A stretch of 64,000 nt of DNA from an uncultured Synechococcus sp. (GTDB lineage Bacteria; Cyanobacteriota; Cyanobacteriia; PCC-6307; Cyanobiaceae), in contig CAJXPL010000011.1 of assembly GCA_913057985.1 (NCBI GenBank), positions 1 through 64,000 of the forward strand. Direction: 5' to 3'. The notes under the pieces are model-generated. The model made no database searches. It saw nothing but the letters and a program-made list of their open reading frames with translations, and was not told where the DNA came from. This document shows, one piece after another, positions 1 through 8,156 of this stretch. Each line of letters starts with the position of its first letter. Within the stretch, counting starts at the first letter, position 1. Made by a program: the position numbers and the translations under genes.

Positions 1-57
1 CTCGGCCGTTTTGAGCTTGCGGATGATCTGCTCCGGAGTGTGGCGGATTCGTTTCAT
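1..57 (-). CDS. IS3-family transposase OrfA, N-terminal fragment (runs off window)
   Basis: The minus strand starts with ATG at 57 and reads MKRIRHTPEQIIRKLKTAE up to the window edge. This is the helix-turn-helix start typical of IS3-family OrfA proteins (consensus M-K-R-x-R-x-T-x-E-Q-I-I). OrfA binds the IS ends and is normally joined to OrfB by programmed frameshifting. Only 19 codons are visible, so it cannot be said whether the element is intact. Confidence 0.7.
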   Translation of the reverse strand, partial: MKRIRHTPEQIIRKLKTAE

Positions 58-126
58 GGTGAAGTCCTCGGCCCAGTCTGGCCGGTTGAGGACTCTCATT
101 CACCCTGGACCGATTTCCGGGGTCCA
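1..126 (-). mobile_element. Right-hand end of an IS3-family insertion sequence (truncated by window edge)
   Basis: The left edge carries the start of an IS3-type orfA on the minus strand, preceded by about 69 nt that looks like the element's terminal region. Read on the minus strand the outer end begins TGGACCCCGG near position 126, a plausible terminal inverted repeat. The other end and any target-site duplication lie outside the window, so the exact boundary and IS name cannot be fixed. Confidence 0.6.
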
Positions 127-445
127 CGTCAATCAAAAGCTGACGGCTGTTGCACCGCAGCGTGATGTGGAAGGAATAGCCCTGCGGCAGATGGCGTGGT
201 GAGCGTGACACTGGAGAAGAGCAACTTGCGTTGACCTGTCTCCTTGATGCTCTGCCCTGAGGAGTGCTCAGAAAACTCCTTCACCTCTGCGAAAAGATTG
301 AACGTGTGTTCAGCACCGCCAATTCGATCGATACCGATCAAGTGGTGGGCTTCGCCAACGATCCCGATGGTGATGGTTCGGTTGAGCCACGGAGCGTCGT
401 CGTAAATCTGTCTTAAGAACGACGTTTGATCGGCCACGGCCAACC
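127..445. other. Gene-poor 319-nt stretch beside the IS end
   Basis: No convincing complete gene is seen here. Both strands have short open frames: a 109-codon minus frame ending at 129 and a 50-codon plus frame at 264-416. Neither matches a family I recognise. The stretch is best read as an IS insertion scar with possible gene remnants and the leader of the downstream transporter gene. Confidence 0.5.
264..416 (+). pseudogene. Possible gene remnant, 50 codons, unrecognised
   Basis: From a GTG at 264 this frame encodes a soluble 50-residue peptide containing ANDPDGDGSVEPRSVVVNLS and ending at TAA 414-416; an in-frame stop lies just upstream at 258-260. The acidic D-P-D-G-D-G stretch looks protein-like, but length, start codon and position beside an IS end suggest the tail of a disrupted gene rather than a functional one. 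I cannot name a family. Confidence 0.2.
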
Positions 446-460
446 GTGCTGCCCCCACTG

Positions 461-1240
461 ATGCTCGATGCTCAGCAAGCCAAGGCGTTACAGGCCAGGC
501 GTGATCTGACCTTTCTGGTGTTGGCAGGACTATTCCTGGGAACGTTAGCGATGCTCAACATCCTTGGACTGACGCGCTTTCTGGCCTTGGGGCACATCGG
601 CTCCTGGCCGATTGTGGTGGCGGTCGGAGCGCTTCCCTACCCAATCACATTCCTCTGCACGGATCTGATCAGCGAAATCTGGGGAGAAGAGCGCGCCGCC
701 CAGGTGGTGTGGGTGGGCCTACTGCTCAATGGCTGGGTGGTGCTGATTCTCTGGCTTGGGGGCCTGCTTCCGGGCCTGCAAGGTGCTCCAGACAACACTT
801 TTTTTGAGATCCAGCGGCTGGCATTTGGAGCCGTGCTCGCCTCGATGGTGGCCTATCTCACCGCGCAGTTTGTGGATGTGCGCATGTTCCATTTCTGGAA
901 GCAAGTCAGCCATGGACGGGCGCTCTGGCTGCGCAACAACGGCTCCACCCTGGTCAGTCAACTGGTGGACACCAGTGCCGTGGTGCTGATCAGTCACTAC
1001 GCCGCAGGCGTGCTTCCCGTGAGGTCCGGCGAGCCGGTGGCGCCGCAGCTGCTTGCTTTCATCGCCAGCGGCTATCTGTTCAAAGCGGTCGCGGCCCTGG
1101 CCGACACCCTGCCCTTCATCTGGATCACCCGGGGCTTACGCCAATGGCTGAACATCCCACAGACCGGCAGTGAGATCGGCAGCGATGACGATCCGCTCAT
1201 GCAGGCAATGACAACGGGCTCGTCCCTGCCAGGCTTGTAA
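461..1240 (+). CDS. Queuosine precursor transporter (YhhQ/VUT family)
   Basis: Predicted inner-membrane protein of the YhhQ (DUF165) family, which imports queuosine precursors (preQ0/preQ1) for tRNA modification. The protein has about six hydrophobic segments and the family's conserved PITFLCTDLISEIWG motif, in which C, D and E/W are characteristic. ATG 461 gives 259 residues starting MLDAQQAKALQ; an in-frame GTG at 446 would add five. tgt, which inserts the queuosine base, lies at 48.7 kb in the same window. Family assignment is firm; the exact substrate is inferred. Confidence 0.85.
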   Translation: MLDAQQAKALQARRDLTFLVLAGLFLGTLAMLNILGLTRFLALGHIGSWPIVVAVGALPYPITFLCTDLISEIWGEERAAQVVWVGLLLNGWVVLILWLGGLLPGLQGAPDNTFFEIQRLAFGAVLASMVAYLTAQFVDVRMFHFWKQVSHGRALWLRNNGSTLVSQLVDTSAVVLISHYAAGVLPVRSGEPVAPQLLAFIASGYLFKAVAALADTLPFIWITRGLRQWLNIPQTGSEIGSDDDPLMQAMTTGSSLPGL

Positions 1241-1256
1241 AACACGAGGAAACGCC

Positions 1257-1400
1257 ATGGACTCCGCACTCTCTGGATTCAACCTGGGCACCGTGCTGCT
1301 CTTCGGCAGCGGCCTGTTCGTGCTGGCCACAGCGTTCTTCGGGACCCGCGGCGGTTACTACAACACCGATCAGTACGACGGCAACGGCACCGCCCACTGA
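1257..1400 (+). CDS. Small single-pass membrane protein, 47 aa
   Basis: MDSALSGFNLGTVLLFGS starts a 47-residue peptide with one hydrophobic helix (about residues 10-30) followed by a polar, Tyr/Gly-rich tail ending NTDQYDGNGTAH. A good GAGGA ribosome-binding site sits seven bases before the ATG. It lies 16 nt after the YhhQ gene and 43 nt before the creatininase gene. Size and architecture resemble small thylakoid proteins; it may belong to the group annotated as Psb35-related photosystem II proteins, but I cannot confirm this. Confidence 0.65.
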   Translation: MDSALSGFNLGTVLLFGSGLFVLATAFFGTRGGYYNTDQYDGNGTAH

Positions 1401-1443
1401 TCGGCGGGAGTTGAGCGATCATCGGGTCACTGGTTCAGCCTGA

Positions 1444-2232
1444 ATGACCGCTGCAACTCCCGGTCCTGTCGACAGCACGGACGCCATTCGCCTCGCCCTG
1501 CGCAGTTGGCCTGAAGTGGAGAGTTACCTTCAGGGCTGCAAGGGGGTGATCATCCCCCTGGGATCCACCGAACAGCACGGCCCCACAGGCGCCATCGGCA
1601 CCGACGCCCTCACCGCTGAAGCGGTGGCCCTTGAGGTGGGTCGTCGCACCGGCGTTTTGGTCACCCCAGCTCAAGCCTTTGGCATGGCGGAACACCACCT
1701 TGGTTTCGCGGGAACGATGAGCCTGCAGCCGGCAACACTTCTGGCCGTTCTGCACGACCTGGTGTTGTCCCTGGGCCGGCATGGCTTCGAACGGGTGTTC
1801 GTGATCAATGGCCACGGCGGCAACATTGCGACGGCCAAAGCCGCCTTTGCCCAGGCCCACGGCACCGCCACCACCCGCAATCTCCCCGTTGCCCCGCAGC
1901 TGCGTTGTCGGCTGGCCAACTGGTTCATGGCCGGCCCGGTGATGCGCCAGGCGCGCGATCTGTATGGCGACAAGGAAGGCCATCACGCCACGCCCAGCGA
2001 AATCGCTGTCACCCTCGCCGTGGAGCCGAGCCTGCAGAGCAAGCAGCGTCCGCTGCCCGACCCCGCGCCAGCAGGCCCCATCCACGGACCGGACGACTTC
2101 CGGCGCCGTCACCCCGATGGACGCATGGGGTCCCACCCCTCCTTGGCCACCGCCCAGCATGGTGAGGCCTTGCTCGAGACAGCCGCCACCGCGTTGAGCG
2201 AGGATCTGCGCACGTTCCTCGGCGAGTCATGA
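1444..2232 (+). CDS. Creatininase-family amidohydrolase
   Basis: The 262-residue protein has the creatininase fold signatures: [13 protein letters not shown] (about residues 35-47) with metal-binding E and H, the GTDA segment, [12 protein letters not shown], and VINGHGGN (about 121-128). Members hydrolyse cyclic amides or act in cofactor synthesis (for example MftE), so the substrate is unknown. Its stop overlaps the gatC start by 4 nt (ATGA), suggesting co-transcription with gatC. Confidence 0.85.
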   Translation: MTAATPGPVDSTDAIRLALRSWPEVESYLQGCKGVIIPLGSTEQHGPTGAIGTDALTAEAVALEVGRRTGVLVTPAQAFGMAEHHLGFAGTMSLQPATLLAVLHDLVLSLGRHGFERVFVINGHGGNIATAKAAFAQAHGTATTRNLPVAPQLRCRLANWFMAGPVMRQARDLYGDKEGHHATPSEIAVTLAVEPSLQSKQRPLPDPAPAGPIHGPDDFRRRHPDGRMGSHPSLATAQHGEALLETAATALSEDLRTFLGES

Positions 2233-2522
2233 GCCAGATTTCCAGCGACGACGTCCGCAAGGTGGCCCAGCTCGCCCGCCTTGATCTGCCCGAGGACAAG
2301 ATTGCGACCTACACCGGTCAGCTCGAGTCCATCCTCGAGTACGTGGGTCAGCTCCAGCAGGTGGACACCGAAGGCGTTCCGGAAACCACCCGAGCCGTGG
2401 AGGTGACCAACGTCACCCGGGCCGATGGCGTGCAGCCGACCCCCGTTCGGGAAGACATCCTCAACCAGGCACCCCAGAGAGAGGGTGACTTCTTCCGGGT
2501 TCCGAAAATCTTGGCCGACTGA
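2229..2522 (+). CDS. gatC: Asp/Glu-tRNA amidotransferase subunit C
   Basis: GatC is the small subunit of GatCAB, which converts Glu-tRNA(Gln) and Asp-tRNA(Asn) to the cognate amidated tRNAs; cyanobacteria depend on it for Gln-tRNA. The 97-residue protein has the typical start [15 protein letters not shown], the central helix [13 protein letters not shown], and the C-terminal tail [10 protein letters not shown] that wraps around GatA. It overlaps the creatininase gene by 4 nt and converges on crtR with only 7 nt between the stop codons. Confidence 0.95.
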   Translation: MSQISSDDVRKVAQLARLDLPEDKIATYTGQLESILEYVGQLQQVDTEGVPETTRAVEVTNVTRADGVQPTPVREDILNQAPQREGDFFRVPKILAD

Positions 2523-2529
2523 ACCCGGA

Positions 2530-3561
2530 TCAGCGGGACACCGAACGTCTGGGCTCGGTTTTGATCGCGATGCGATCAACAAAACCGAGCCAGTGGCGAC
2601 GCAGCCCCCGACCGGGCATGAAGCGGGCTGCGCGCCTCATCTTTCCACTGCGGCGCTTGTGGCTGCGCACTCCCACAAGGATGTCGTAGAGGAAGTTGTA
2701 ACCATCCCGGCGGGTCTCAAAAATGCCCAACCGTTGGGGAGATCCCTTGGCGTCGAGCAGAGGCTTGGTGGCCTCATAGGCCGGTTTGTATTCGAACCAG
2801 GGAATGGATGGCCAGAGGTGATGAACCAGGTGATAGTTCTGCCCCATGATCAGCCAGTTCATCAGCCTGCCTGGGTAGATCCGGGCGTTCGTCCAGCGGT
2901 TGCGGGAGGTGAACGGCCGATGCGGGAGGTAGTCGAAGAACAAACCCAGCGTCACGCCCACCATCAGGGCAGGGGCAAACCAGCAGTTGAAGATGAACGG
3001 CAGGAAGTCAAAGCGTGCCGCCGCCAGCACGATCACCACAAAAATGCTGCGCTCCAGCCCCCACTGCATCAACTCCCAGCGGCGCCAGAGGCGACGCTGA
3101 AAGAAAAACCACTCGTGATAGAAAAATCTCGGGGCGATCAGCCAGAGCGGCCCGAACGTGCTGACGATGTGGTCCGGGTCATTCTTCGGGTCATTCACAT
3201 GGGCGTGATGCTCAAGATGCACCCGCGTGAACACGGGAAAGCTGAACCCGAGCAACAGCGCCGAGCCATGGCCCATGGCCTGGTTGATCCATCGATTGGG
3301 ATGGGCTGCGTTGTGGCAGGCGTCATGAATCACCGTCCCTTCGAGATGCAGCGCAAGAAAGCCCGTGCACAGCAGCACCGGCAGAGGCAAGGCCGCCACA
3401 AACCAGCCCCAGATGGTCAGAGCCGCCAGGGCATAACCGCCTAGGAAGAGGCCAACGGTGGGGTTCCAGAAGGCCGGCGGGTCAACGAATTCGCGCGGAA
3501 CCGAGCGATAGCCCACTCCGACCGGACGAGGCTGCTGTTGTTGAGCAGTGCTCTGATGCAT
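2530..3561 (-). CDS. crtR: Beta-carotene hydroxylase (fatty-acid-desaturase type)
   Basis: CrtR adds the 3-hydroxyl groups to beta-carotene on the way to zeaxanthin, the main photoprotective carotenoid of marine Synechococcus. The 343-residue membrane protein has the three di-iron histidine boxes: HDACH (79-83), HLEHHAH (115-121) and YHLVHH near the C-terminus. ATG 3561 (MHQSTAQQQQ) is chosen because the longer frame to 3654 would run into tRNA-Leu. Its last 20 codons hold a strong hairpin (2552-2591). Confidence 0.93.
   Translation of the reverse strand: MHQSTAQQQQPRPVGVGYRSVPREFVDPPAFWNPTVGLFLGGYALAALTIWGWFVAALPLPVLLCTGFLALHLEGTVIHDACHNAAHPNRWINQAMGHGSALLLGFSFPVFTRVHLEHHAHVNDPKNDPDHIVSTFGPLWLIAPRFFYHEWFFFQRRLWRRWELMQWGLERSIFVVIVLAAARFDFLPFIFNCWFAPALMVGVTLGLFFDYLPHRPFTSRNRWTNARIYPGRLMNWLIMGQNYHLVHHLWPSIPWFEYKPAYEATKPLLDAKGSPQRLGIFETRRDGYNFLYDILVGVRSHKRRSGKMRRAARFMPGRGLRRHWLGFVDRIAIKTEPRRSVSR
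2552..2591. terminator. Long inverted repeat in the crtR 3' coding end, putative bidirectional terminator
   Basis: Left arm GGCTCGGTTTTGATCGC and right arm GCGATCAACAAAACCGAGCC (20 nt) pair almost perfectly: 17 base pairs with a 3-nt bulge and a 3-nt loop. The repeat lies 30 nt beyond the gatC stop and inside the last codons of convergent crtR. T-rich and A-rich tracts inside the arms mean no free U-run follows, so termination activity is inferred from position and symmetry. Confidence 0.45.
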
Positions 3562-3615
3562 CCGGAGGTCAGGCAACAAGTCTGTAACGATCCCGAACCA
3601 CGGTAGGGAAAGGAA

Positions 3616-3697
3616 TGCCCACCGGGGGACTTGAACCCCCACGACCAAAGCCACTGGTACCTAAAACCAGCGCGTCTACCAATTCCGCCAGGTGGGC
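3616..3697 (-). tRNA. tRNA-Leu (UAG)
   Basis: On the minus strand the sequence folds into a class II tRNA: acceptor GCCCACC/GGTGGGC, anticodon stem CTGGT/ACCAG around loop TTTTAGG (anticodon UAG), a long variable arm, and T-arm with GTTCAAGTC. The discriminator base is A (complement of 3616) and CCA is not encoded. It lies between divergent crtR and the Ycf66-like gene. Confidence 0.95.
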
Positions 3698-3751
3698 AAC
3701 GCCCCGACTTTAGAGATCGCACCAGAATGGGAGCAGATCGCCACACCTCGG

Positions 3752-4246
3752 ATGCTTGCGACCCTCAGCGGCGATCTCTGCCTCATGCTCGGCCTGGCAC
3801 TCCTGTTGCTTCCCCTTCTGGCCGTTGAACTCAGTCGTCCCCGCGATGGTGTTTGGGGCGCTGTGGTGTTGTTGCTGGGTCTCGTTCTGGTCACCAGCAC
3901 GGACCGTCTGCGGGGAGCGCCGATGCTGGCGGTTCTCTGCGCCGGCCTGTTGATCGCACGCTTGGCAGCCGAGGTCGGACAGGCCCGCTGGAACAGCCTC
4001 AGCGAAACCGAGCAGCAGCGGTTCACCTCGCTCGATCATTGGCGCACCAGCCTTCAACAACTGTTGATCACCACGGGCCGAGTGGGCGAAGGCATCAGCG
4101 GCATTGCCAAACAACTCAAACCGGCCGGGAAATCAGGGGTTACGGGCAAAAAATGGGTGCGTCCCGAGTCCCCCGAAACCACTGACGCAAGCGACACCGA
4201 ATCAGCCGAAGCCGCCAAGGTCACATCTCCAGAGGGCGAAGACTGA
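3752..4246 (+). CDS. Ycf66-like membrane protein
   Basis: The 164-residue protein starts MLATLSGDLCLMLGLALLLLP at ATG 3752; a longer frame to 3692 would enter tRNA-Leu and is rejected. Three closely spaced hydrophobic segments fill residues 8-75, with the conserved-looking loop STDRLRGAPMLA between the last two. The rest is a hydrophilic tail rich in Ser, Glu and Lys. Order and spacing of helices and position just upstream of ileS fit the cyanobacterial/plastid Ycf66 family, whose function is unknown. Confidence 0.65.
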   Translation: MLATLSGDLCLMLGLALLLLPLLAVELSRPRDGVWGAVVLLLGLVLVTSTDRLRGAPMLAVLCAGLLIARLAAEVGQARWNSLSETEQQRFTSLDHWRTSLQQLLITTGRVGEGISGIAKQLKPAGKSGVTGKKWVRPESPETTDASDTESAEAAKVTSPEGED

Positions 4247-4273
4247 TAATCCCGAGGCCAGAGCAGGGACCCC

Positions 4274-7198
4274 GTGAGCAAGGAGACGCGCGACGCCGCC
4301 GCTGAGGAACGCCCCTCTTATAAGCACACCCTAAATCTGCTGCAGACGGGATTCGGCATGCGCGCCAATGCCGTCCAACGCGAACCTGAACTGCAGGGCT
4401 TCTGGAAAGACCACGGCATCGACGGCGAGCTGGGCCTGAACAACAGCGGCCCAACCTTCACCCTCCATGACGGCCCGCCCTACGCCAACGGTGCGCTGCA
4501 CATGGGGCATGCCCTCAACAAGGTGTTGAAGGACGTCATCAACAAATATCAGGTGTTGAACGGACGGCGAGTGCGCTACGTACCGGGCTGGGACTGCCAC
4601 GGTCTGCCGATCGAGCTCAAGGTGCTGCAGTCGATGGATCAGGAGCAGCGCAAGGCGCTGACACCGATCAAGCTGCGCAAAAAGGCTGCCGCCTACGCCC
4701 GCAAACAGGTGGATGGCCAGATGAAGGGCTTCCAGCGCTGGGGCATCTGGGCGGACTGGGAGCAGCCGTATCTGACTCTGCAAAAGGAGTACGAATCGGC
4801 TCAGATTCGGGTGTTTGGTGAGATGGTGCTCAAGGGGCACATCTACCGGGGTCTGAAACCGGTGCACTGGAGCCCGAGTTCACGCACCGCTTTGGCCGAA
4901 GCGGAACTGGAGTACCCCGACGGCCACACCAGTCCCAGCGTCTACGCCGCCTTCCCAGCCGTGGAGCTTCCAGCGGCGCTGCGGGATGCACTCAAGGCCG
5001 AGGGCCTGGATCTGCCCACCGACAGGGACGCCCTAGGGCAGGCCCTGCAGGTGGCGATCTGGACCACCACCCCCTGGACGCTGCCGGCCAACCTGGCGGT
5101 GTCGGTGAATGAAAGGCTCGAATACGCCCTGGCCGACGACGGTGAAGGCCGACTGCTGCTGGTGGCTGCCGATCTGATCGAGACGCTGAGCGGCACCCTG
5201 GCGCGCCCACTGAGCCGGCGCGCCACCGTCAAAGGTGCTCTGCTCGCTGGGCTGACCTACCGCCACCCGCTGATGGATCGCACCAGTCCGGTGGTGATCG
5301 GAGGCGATTACATCACCACCGAATCAGGCACAGGCCTCGTGCACACCGCACCTGGTCACGGCGTCGACGACTTCCACACCGGCCAGAAGAACGGCCTGCC
5401 GGTGCTCTGCCCTGTGGACGAAGCCGGCAACCTCACGGACGAGGCCGGGCCGTTCGCGGGCCTGAATGTGCTCAAGGATGCCAACCCCAAGATCATTGAG
5501 GCGCTGGAGTCCGCCGGGGCCCTGCTCAAGCAGGAGGCCTATGGCCACCGCTACCCCTACGACTGGCGCACCAAGAAACCCACCATCTTCCGGGCTACGG
5601 AACAGTGGTTTGCCTCCGTGGAAGGGTTCCGTCAACAGGCCCTGGATGCGATCGCCGCCGTGGAGTGGACCCCTGCTTCCGGTCGCAACCGGATCGAATC
5701 GATGGTCAAGGAGCGGGGCGACTGGTGCATCTCCCGTCAGCGCACCTGGGGGGTGCCGATTCCCGTCTTCTATCACCGCAGCAACGGCGAGGTGCTGCTG
5801 AACGCCGACACCCTGGAGCACATCCAGGCGTTGATCGCCGAGCACGGTGCCGACGTCTGGTGGGAGAAGGACGAAGCGGATCTGCTGCCGGCCGCCTACG
5901 CCGACCAGGCCGAGCAGTGGCGCAAGGGCACCGACACCATGGACGTGTGGTTCGACTCCGGCTCCAGCTGGGCCGCCGTCGCCCGTCAGCGCGACAACCT
6001 CAGCTATCCCGCCGACCTCTACCTGGAAGGGTCCGACCAGCACCGCGGCTGGTTCCAGAGTTCACTGCTCACCTCGGTGGCCGTCAACGGCCACGCCCCC
6101 TACAAGCGGGTGCTCACCCATGGCTTCGCCCTGGATGAGAAGGGCCGAAAGATGAGCAAATCCCTCGGCAATGTGGTCGACCCGATGGTGATCATCGAGG
6201 GGGGCAAGAACCAGAAACAGGAACCGCCCTACGGCGCCGATGTGCTGCGGCTCTGGGTGAGCTCCGTGGATTACTCCGCCGATGTGCCGATCGGGGCGGG
6301 GATTCTGCGCCAGCTGGCGGATGTGTACCGCAAGGTACGCAACACCAGCCGCTATCTGCTGGGCAACCTGCACGACTTCAATCCGGCGACCGACGCCATC
6401 CCCGTTGCGGAACTGCCGTTGCTGGACCGCTGGATGCTGCAGCGCACGGCCGAGGTGATGGACGACATCACAGAAGCCTTCGAAAGCTTCGAGTTCTTCC
6501 GCTTCTTCCAGCTGCTGCAGAACTTCTGCGTTACGGATCTGTCGAACTTCTACCTCGACATCGCCAAGGACAGGCTCTACGTGAGCGCCCCCCAGGACCG
6601 GCGCCGGCGCAGCTGCCAGACCGTGATGGCCCTGATCATTGAACGGCTGGCCGGACTGATCGCTCCGGTGTTGTGCCACATGGCCGAAGACATCTGGCAG
6701 AACCTGCCCTACCCCATGGACGAGACCTCGGTCTTCCATCGCGGCTGGCCCACGGTTCCCGCCGACTGGCGTGATGCTGCCCTCAGCGCTCCGGTTCAAG
6801 AACTGCGGGAGCTCCGCGCCGCCGTGAACAAAGTGCTGGAAGACTGCCGCGGCCGCCAGGAACTCGGCGCATCGCTGGAGGCAGCCGTGCGGATTGACGC
6901 CCGCCGTCCGGAACTCCAGGCCGCGCTCTCCTGGCTCCATGAGAAAGGCGATACGGAGGTGGATGGCCTGCGGGACTGGCTGCTCGTCTCACAACTGCAG
7001 ATCGGCGGCGAACCCTGGGCCGAACTTTTGGCCAGCCAGGACGACGACCTCGCGGTGATCGAAGTGAGCCGAGCACGTGGAACCAAATGCGAGCGCTGCT
7101 GGCACTACGAAGGAGATGTGGGTCAGCATCCCGACCACCCCCACATCTGCAGTCGCTGTGTCGGCGTCCTGGAACGCCGGTCTCACCAGTTGGCCTGA
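4274..7198 (+). CDS. ileS: Isoleucyl-tRNA synthetase
   Basis: Class I synthetase charging tRNA-Ile. The 974-residue protein has the HIGH-type motif GALHMGH (73-79), the editing (CP1) domain with [12 protein letters not shown] (about 265-276), the KMSKS motif at about 626-630, and a C-terminal zinc-binding module with [11 protein letters not shown] and ICSRCVG. Length is normal for bacterial IleRS. The start is GTG 4274 ([11 protein letters not shown]), 27 nt after the Ycf66-like gene. Confidence 0.97.
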   Translation: MSKETRDAAAEERPSYKHTLNLLQTGFGMRANAVQREPELQGFWKDHGIDGELGLNNSGPTFTLHDGPPYANGALHMGHALNKVLKDVINKYQVLNGRRVRYVPGWDCHGLPIELKVLQSMDQEQRKALTPIKLRKKAAAYARKQVDGQMKGFQRWGIWADWEQPYLTLQKEYESAQIRVFGEMVLKGHIYRGLKPVHWSPSSRTALAEAELEYPDGHTSPSVYAAFPAVELPAALRDALKAEGLDLPTDRDALGQALQVAIWTTTPWTLPANLAVSVNERLEYALADDGEGRLLLVAADLIETLSGTLARPLSRRATVKGALLAGLTYRHPLMDRTSPVVIGGDYITTESGTGLVHTAPGHGVDDFHTGQKNGLPVLCPVDEAGNLTDEAGPFAGLNVLKDANPKIIEALESAGALLKQEAYGHRYPYDWRTKKPTIFRATEQWFASVEGFRQQALDAIAAVEWTPASGRNRIESMVKERGDWCISRQRTWGVPIPVFYHRSNGEVLLNADTLEHIQALIAEHGADVWWEKDEADLLPAAYADQAEQWRKGTDTMDVWFDSGSSWAAVARQRDNLSYPADLYLEGSDQHRGWFQSSLLTSVAVNGHAPYKRVLTHGFALDEKGRKMSKSLGNVVDPMVIIEGGKNQKQEPPYGADVLRLWVSSVDYSADVPIGAGILRQLADVYRKVRNTSRYLLGNLHDFNPATDAIPVAELPLLDRWMLQRTAEVMDDITEAFESFEFFRFFQLLQNFCVTDLSNFYLDIAKDRLYVSAPQDRRRRSCQTVMALIIERLAGLIAPVLCHMAEDIWQNLPYPMDETSVFHRGWPTVPADWRDAALSAPVQELRELRAAVNKVLEDCRGRQELGASLEAAVRIDARRPELQAALSWLHEKGDTEVDGLRDWLLVSQLQIGGEPWAELLASQDDDLAVIEVSRARGTKCERCWHYEGDVGQHPDHPHICSRCVGVLERRSHQLA

Positions 7199-7476
7199 GC
7201 CAGAAGGTCGTTGGGTGGCATCGGACCAGCCAGCACAACCTCCTGAGTGGGGGACAAAGGCCCCTGCAGCAGCTCCACCTGATCCAGGCTTGTTCCCTCA
7301 GGGAGAACAGAAGCATCGGGGTCAAAGGCGGTGGGATGGGTGGTGCTGCTGCTGAACCCACGGAAGATCAACAATTCAAAGGGCTCGTCACCCACCTGAC
7401 CCCGCAAGCGAACCACCCTCTGGGGCTCCAGCCGCGTGCGCTCCTCCAGTGCCTGAACCAACGTCTGGTCGCTCAT
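7183..7476 (-). CDS. Conserved cyanobacterial protein, 97 aa
   Basis: Starts at ATG 7476 ([14 protein letters not shown]), overlapping the stop of the upstream DUF3177 gene by a base, and ends 16 nt inside the convergent ileS end. The protein is soluble, with a central stretch [20 protein letters not shown] and a conserved-looking [11 protein letters not shown]. This type of protein is widespread in cyanobacteria and plastids as an uncharacterised family (possibly DUF7734); no catalytic motif is visible. Confidence 0.75.
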   Translation of the reverse strand: MSDQTLVQALEERTRLEPQRVVRLRGQVGDEPFELLIFRGFSSSTTHPTAFDPDASVLPEGTSLDQVELLQGPLSPTQEVVLAGPMPPNDLLAQANW

Positions 7477-8111
7477 CAGAAATCGCCAGCCACCCGTCCG
7501 TAACGGGGCAGGCGCACCAACAACCACTGCAAAAGACCGGCCAGGTAGGCCACCAGGGCGACGTAACCCACAAAGGCGGCAACCGCCTCCGTCCAAAGGC
7601 CACCGAACAGAAAATTGAACACCGTGGCCGCCAGCCCATGAATGCCCTGGGGAGCCTCAAGCCAGCTGAGGCAGGCCGGGGAGTCCAGCTGCTGCATGCA
7701 ACGCAAACCTGTGGCGCTCATGCCCAGGCTGAGGAGACCAAAGCCACTGAACGCCCAACGCCACACCTTCACCGCCAGGGGTAAGGGACGCCAGGTCGGT
7801 TGATCGGCCAGCTCTTCATTGATATCGACCCAGAACCACAGGCTGATCACCATCAACACCGGTGCGACAACCCCCGTGGCGTAGCCCAAGGGCCGCTGAT
7901 CCGTCAGCAGCAACAGACTGACCGCCATCAGGCTGGCCACCTTCCAGTAGATGCCGAGCAGCCGCAGCACCATCGGCTCACGACGCCAAGCCGACCAGAT
8001 CAACAGGACCAAAGGCACACCAACGGCAAAGGTGGCAGCCAAGCGATAGGTCAGCCACACCAGAACGCGGTACGTGAGCTCGTTCACCTGGGCCTGACAC
8101 AGTGCCGCCAT
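7476..8111 (-). CDS. DUF3177-family membrane protein
   Basis: ATG 8111 gives a 211-residue protein, MAALCQAQVNELTYRVLVWL, with about five membrane helices and the family pattern LVWLTYRLA near the N-terminus. A longer frame to 8273 would overlap the divergent FIST gene and is rejected. DUF3177 is restricted to cyanobacteria and has no known function. It is translationally coupled to the 97-aa protein downstream (shared nucleotide at 7476). Confidence 0.8.
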   Translation of the reverse strand: MAALCQAQVNELTYRVLVWLTYRLAATFAVGVPLVLLIWSAWRREPMVLRLLGIYWKVASLMAVSLLLLTDQRPLGYATGVVAPVLMVISLWFWVDINEELADQPTWRPLPLAVKVWRWAFSGFGLLSLGMSATGLRCMQQLDSPACLSWLEAPQGIHGLAATVFNFLFGGLWTEAVAAFVGYVALVAYLAGLLQWLLVRLPRYGRVAGDF

Positions 8112-8156
8112 TATCAACGTCCCGAGCTGAGCTCCAGGGTTGATAGGGTCCGCTTC

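Noticed and set aside
129-458. 109-codon minus-strand frame next to the IS end
   Set aside because: No recognised motif, overlaps the transporter gene start and ends right at the IS boundary; not supported as a gene.
3562-3654. 31-codon upstream extension of crtR
   Set aside because: It reads through the tRNA-Leu gene; the desaturase-type product starts naturally at MHQSTAQQQQ.
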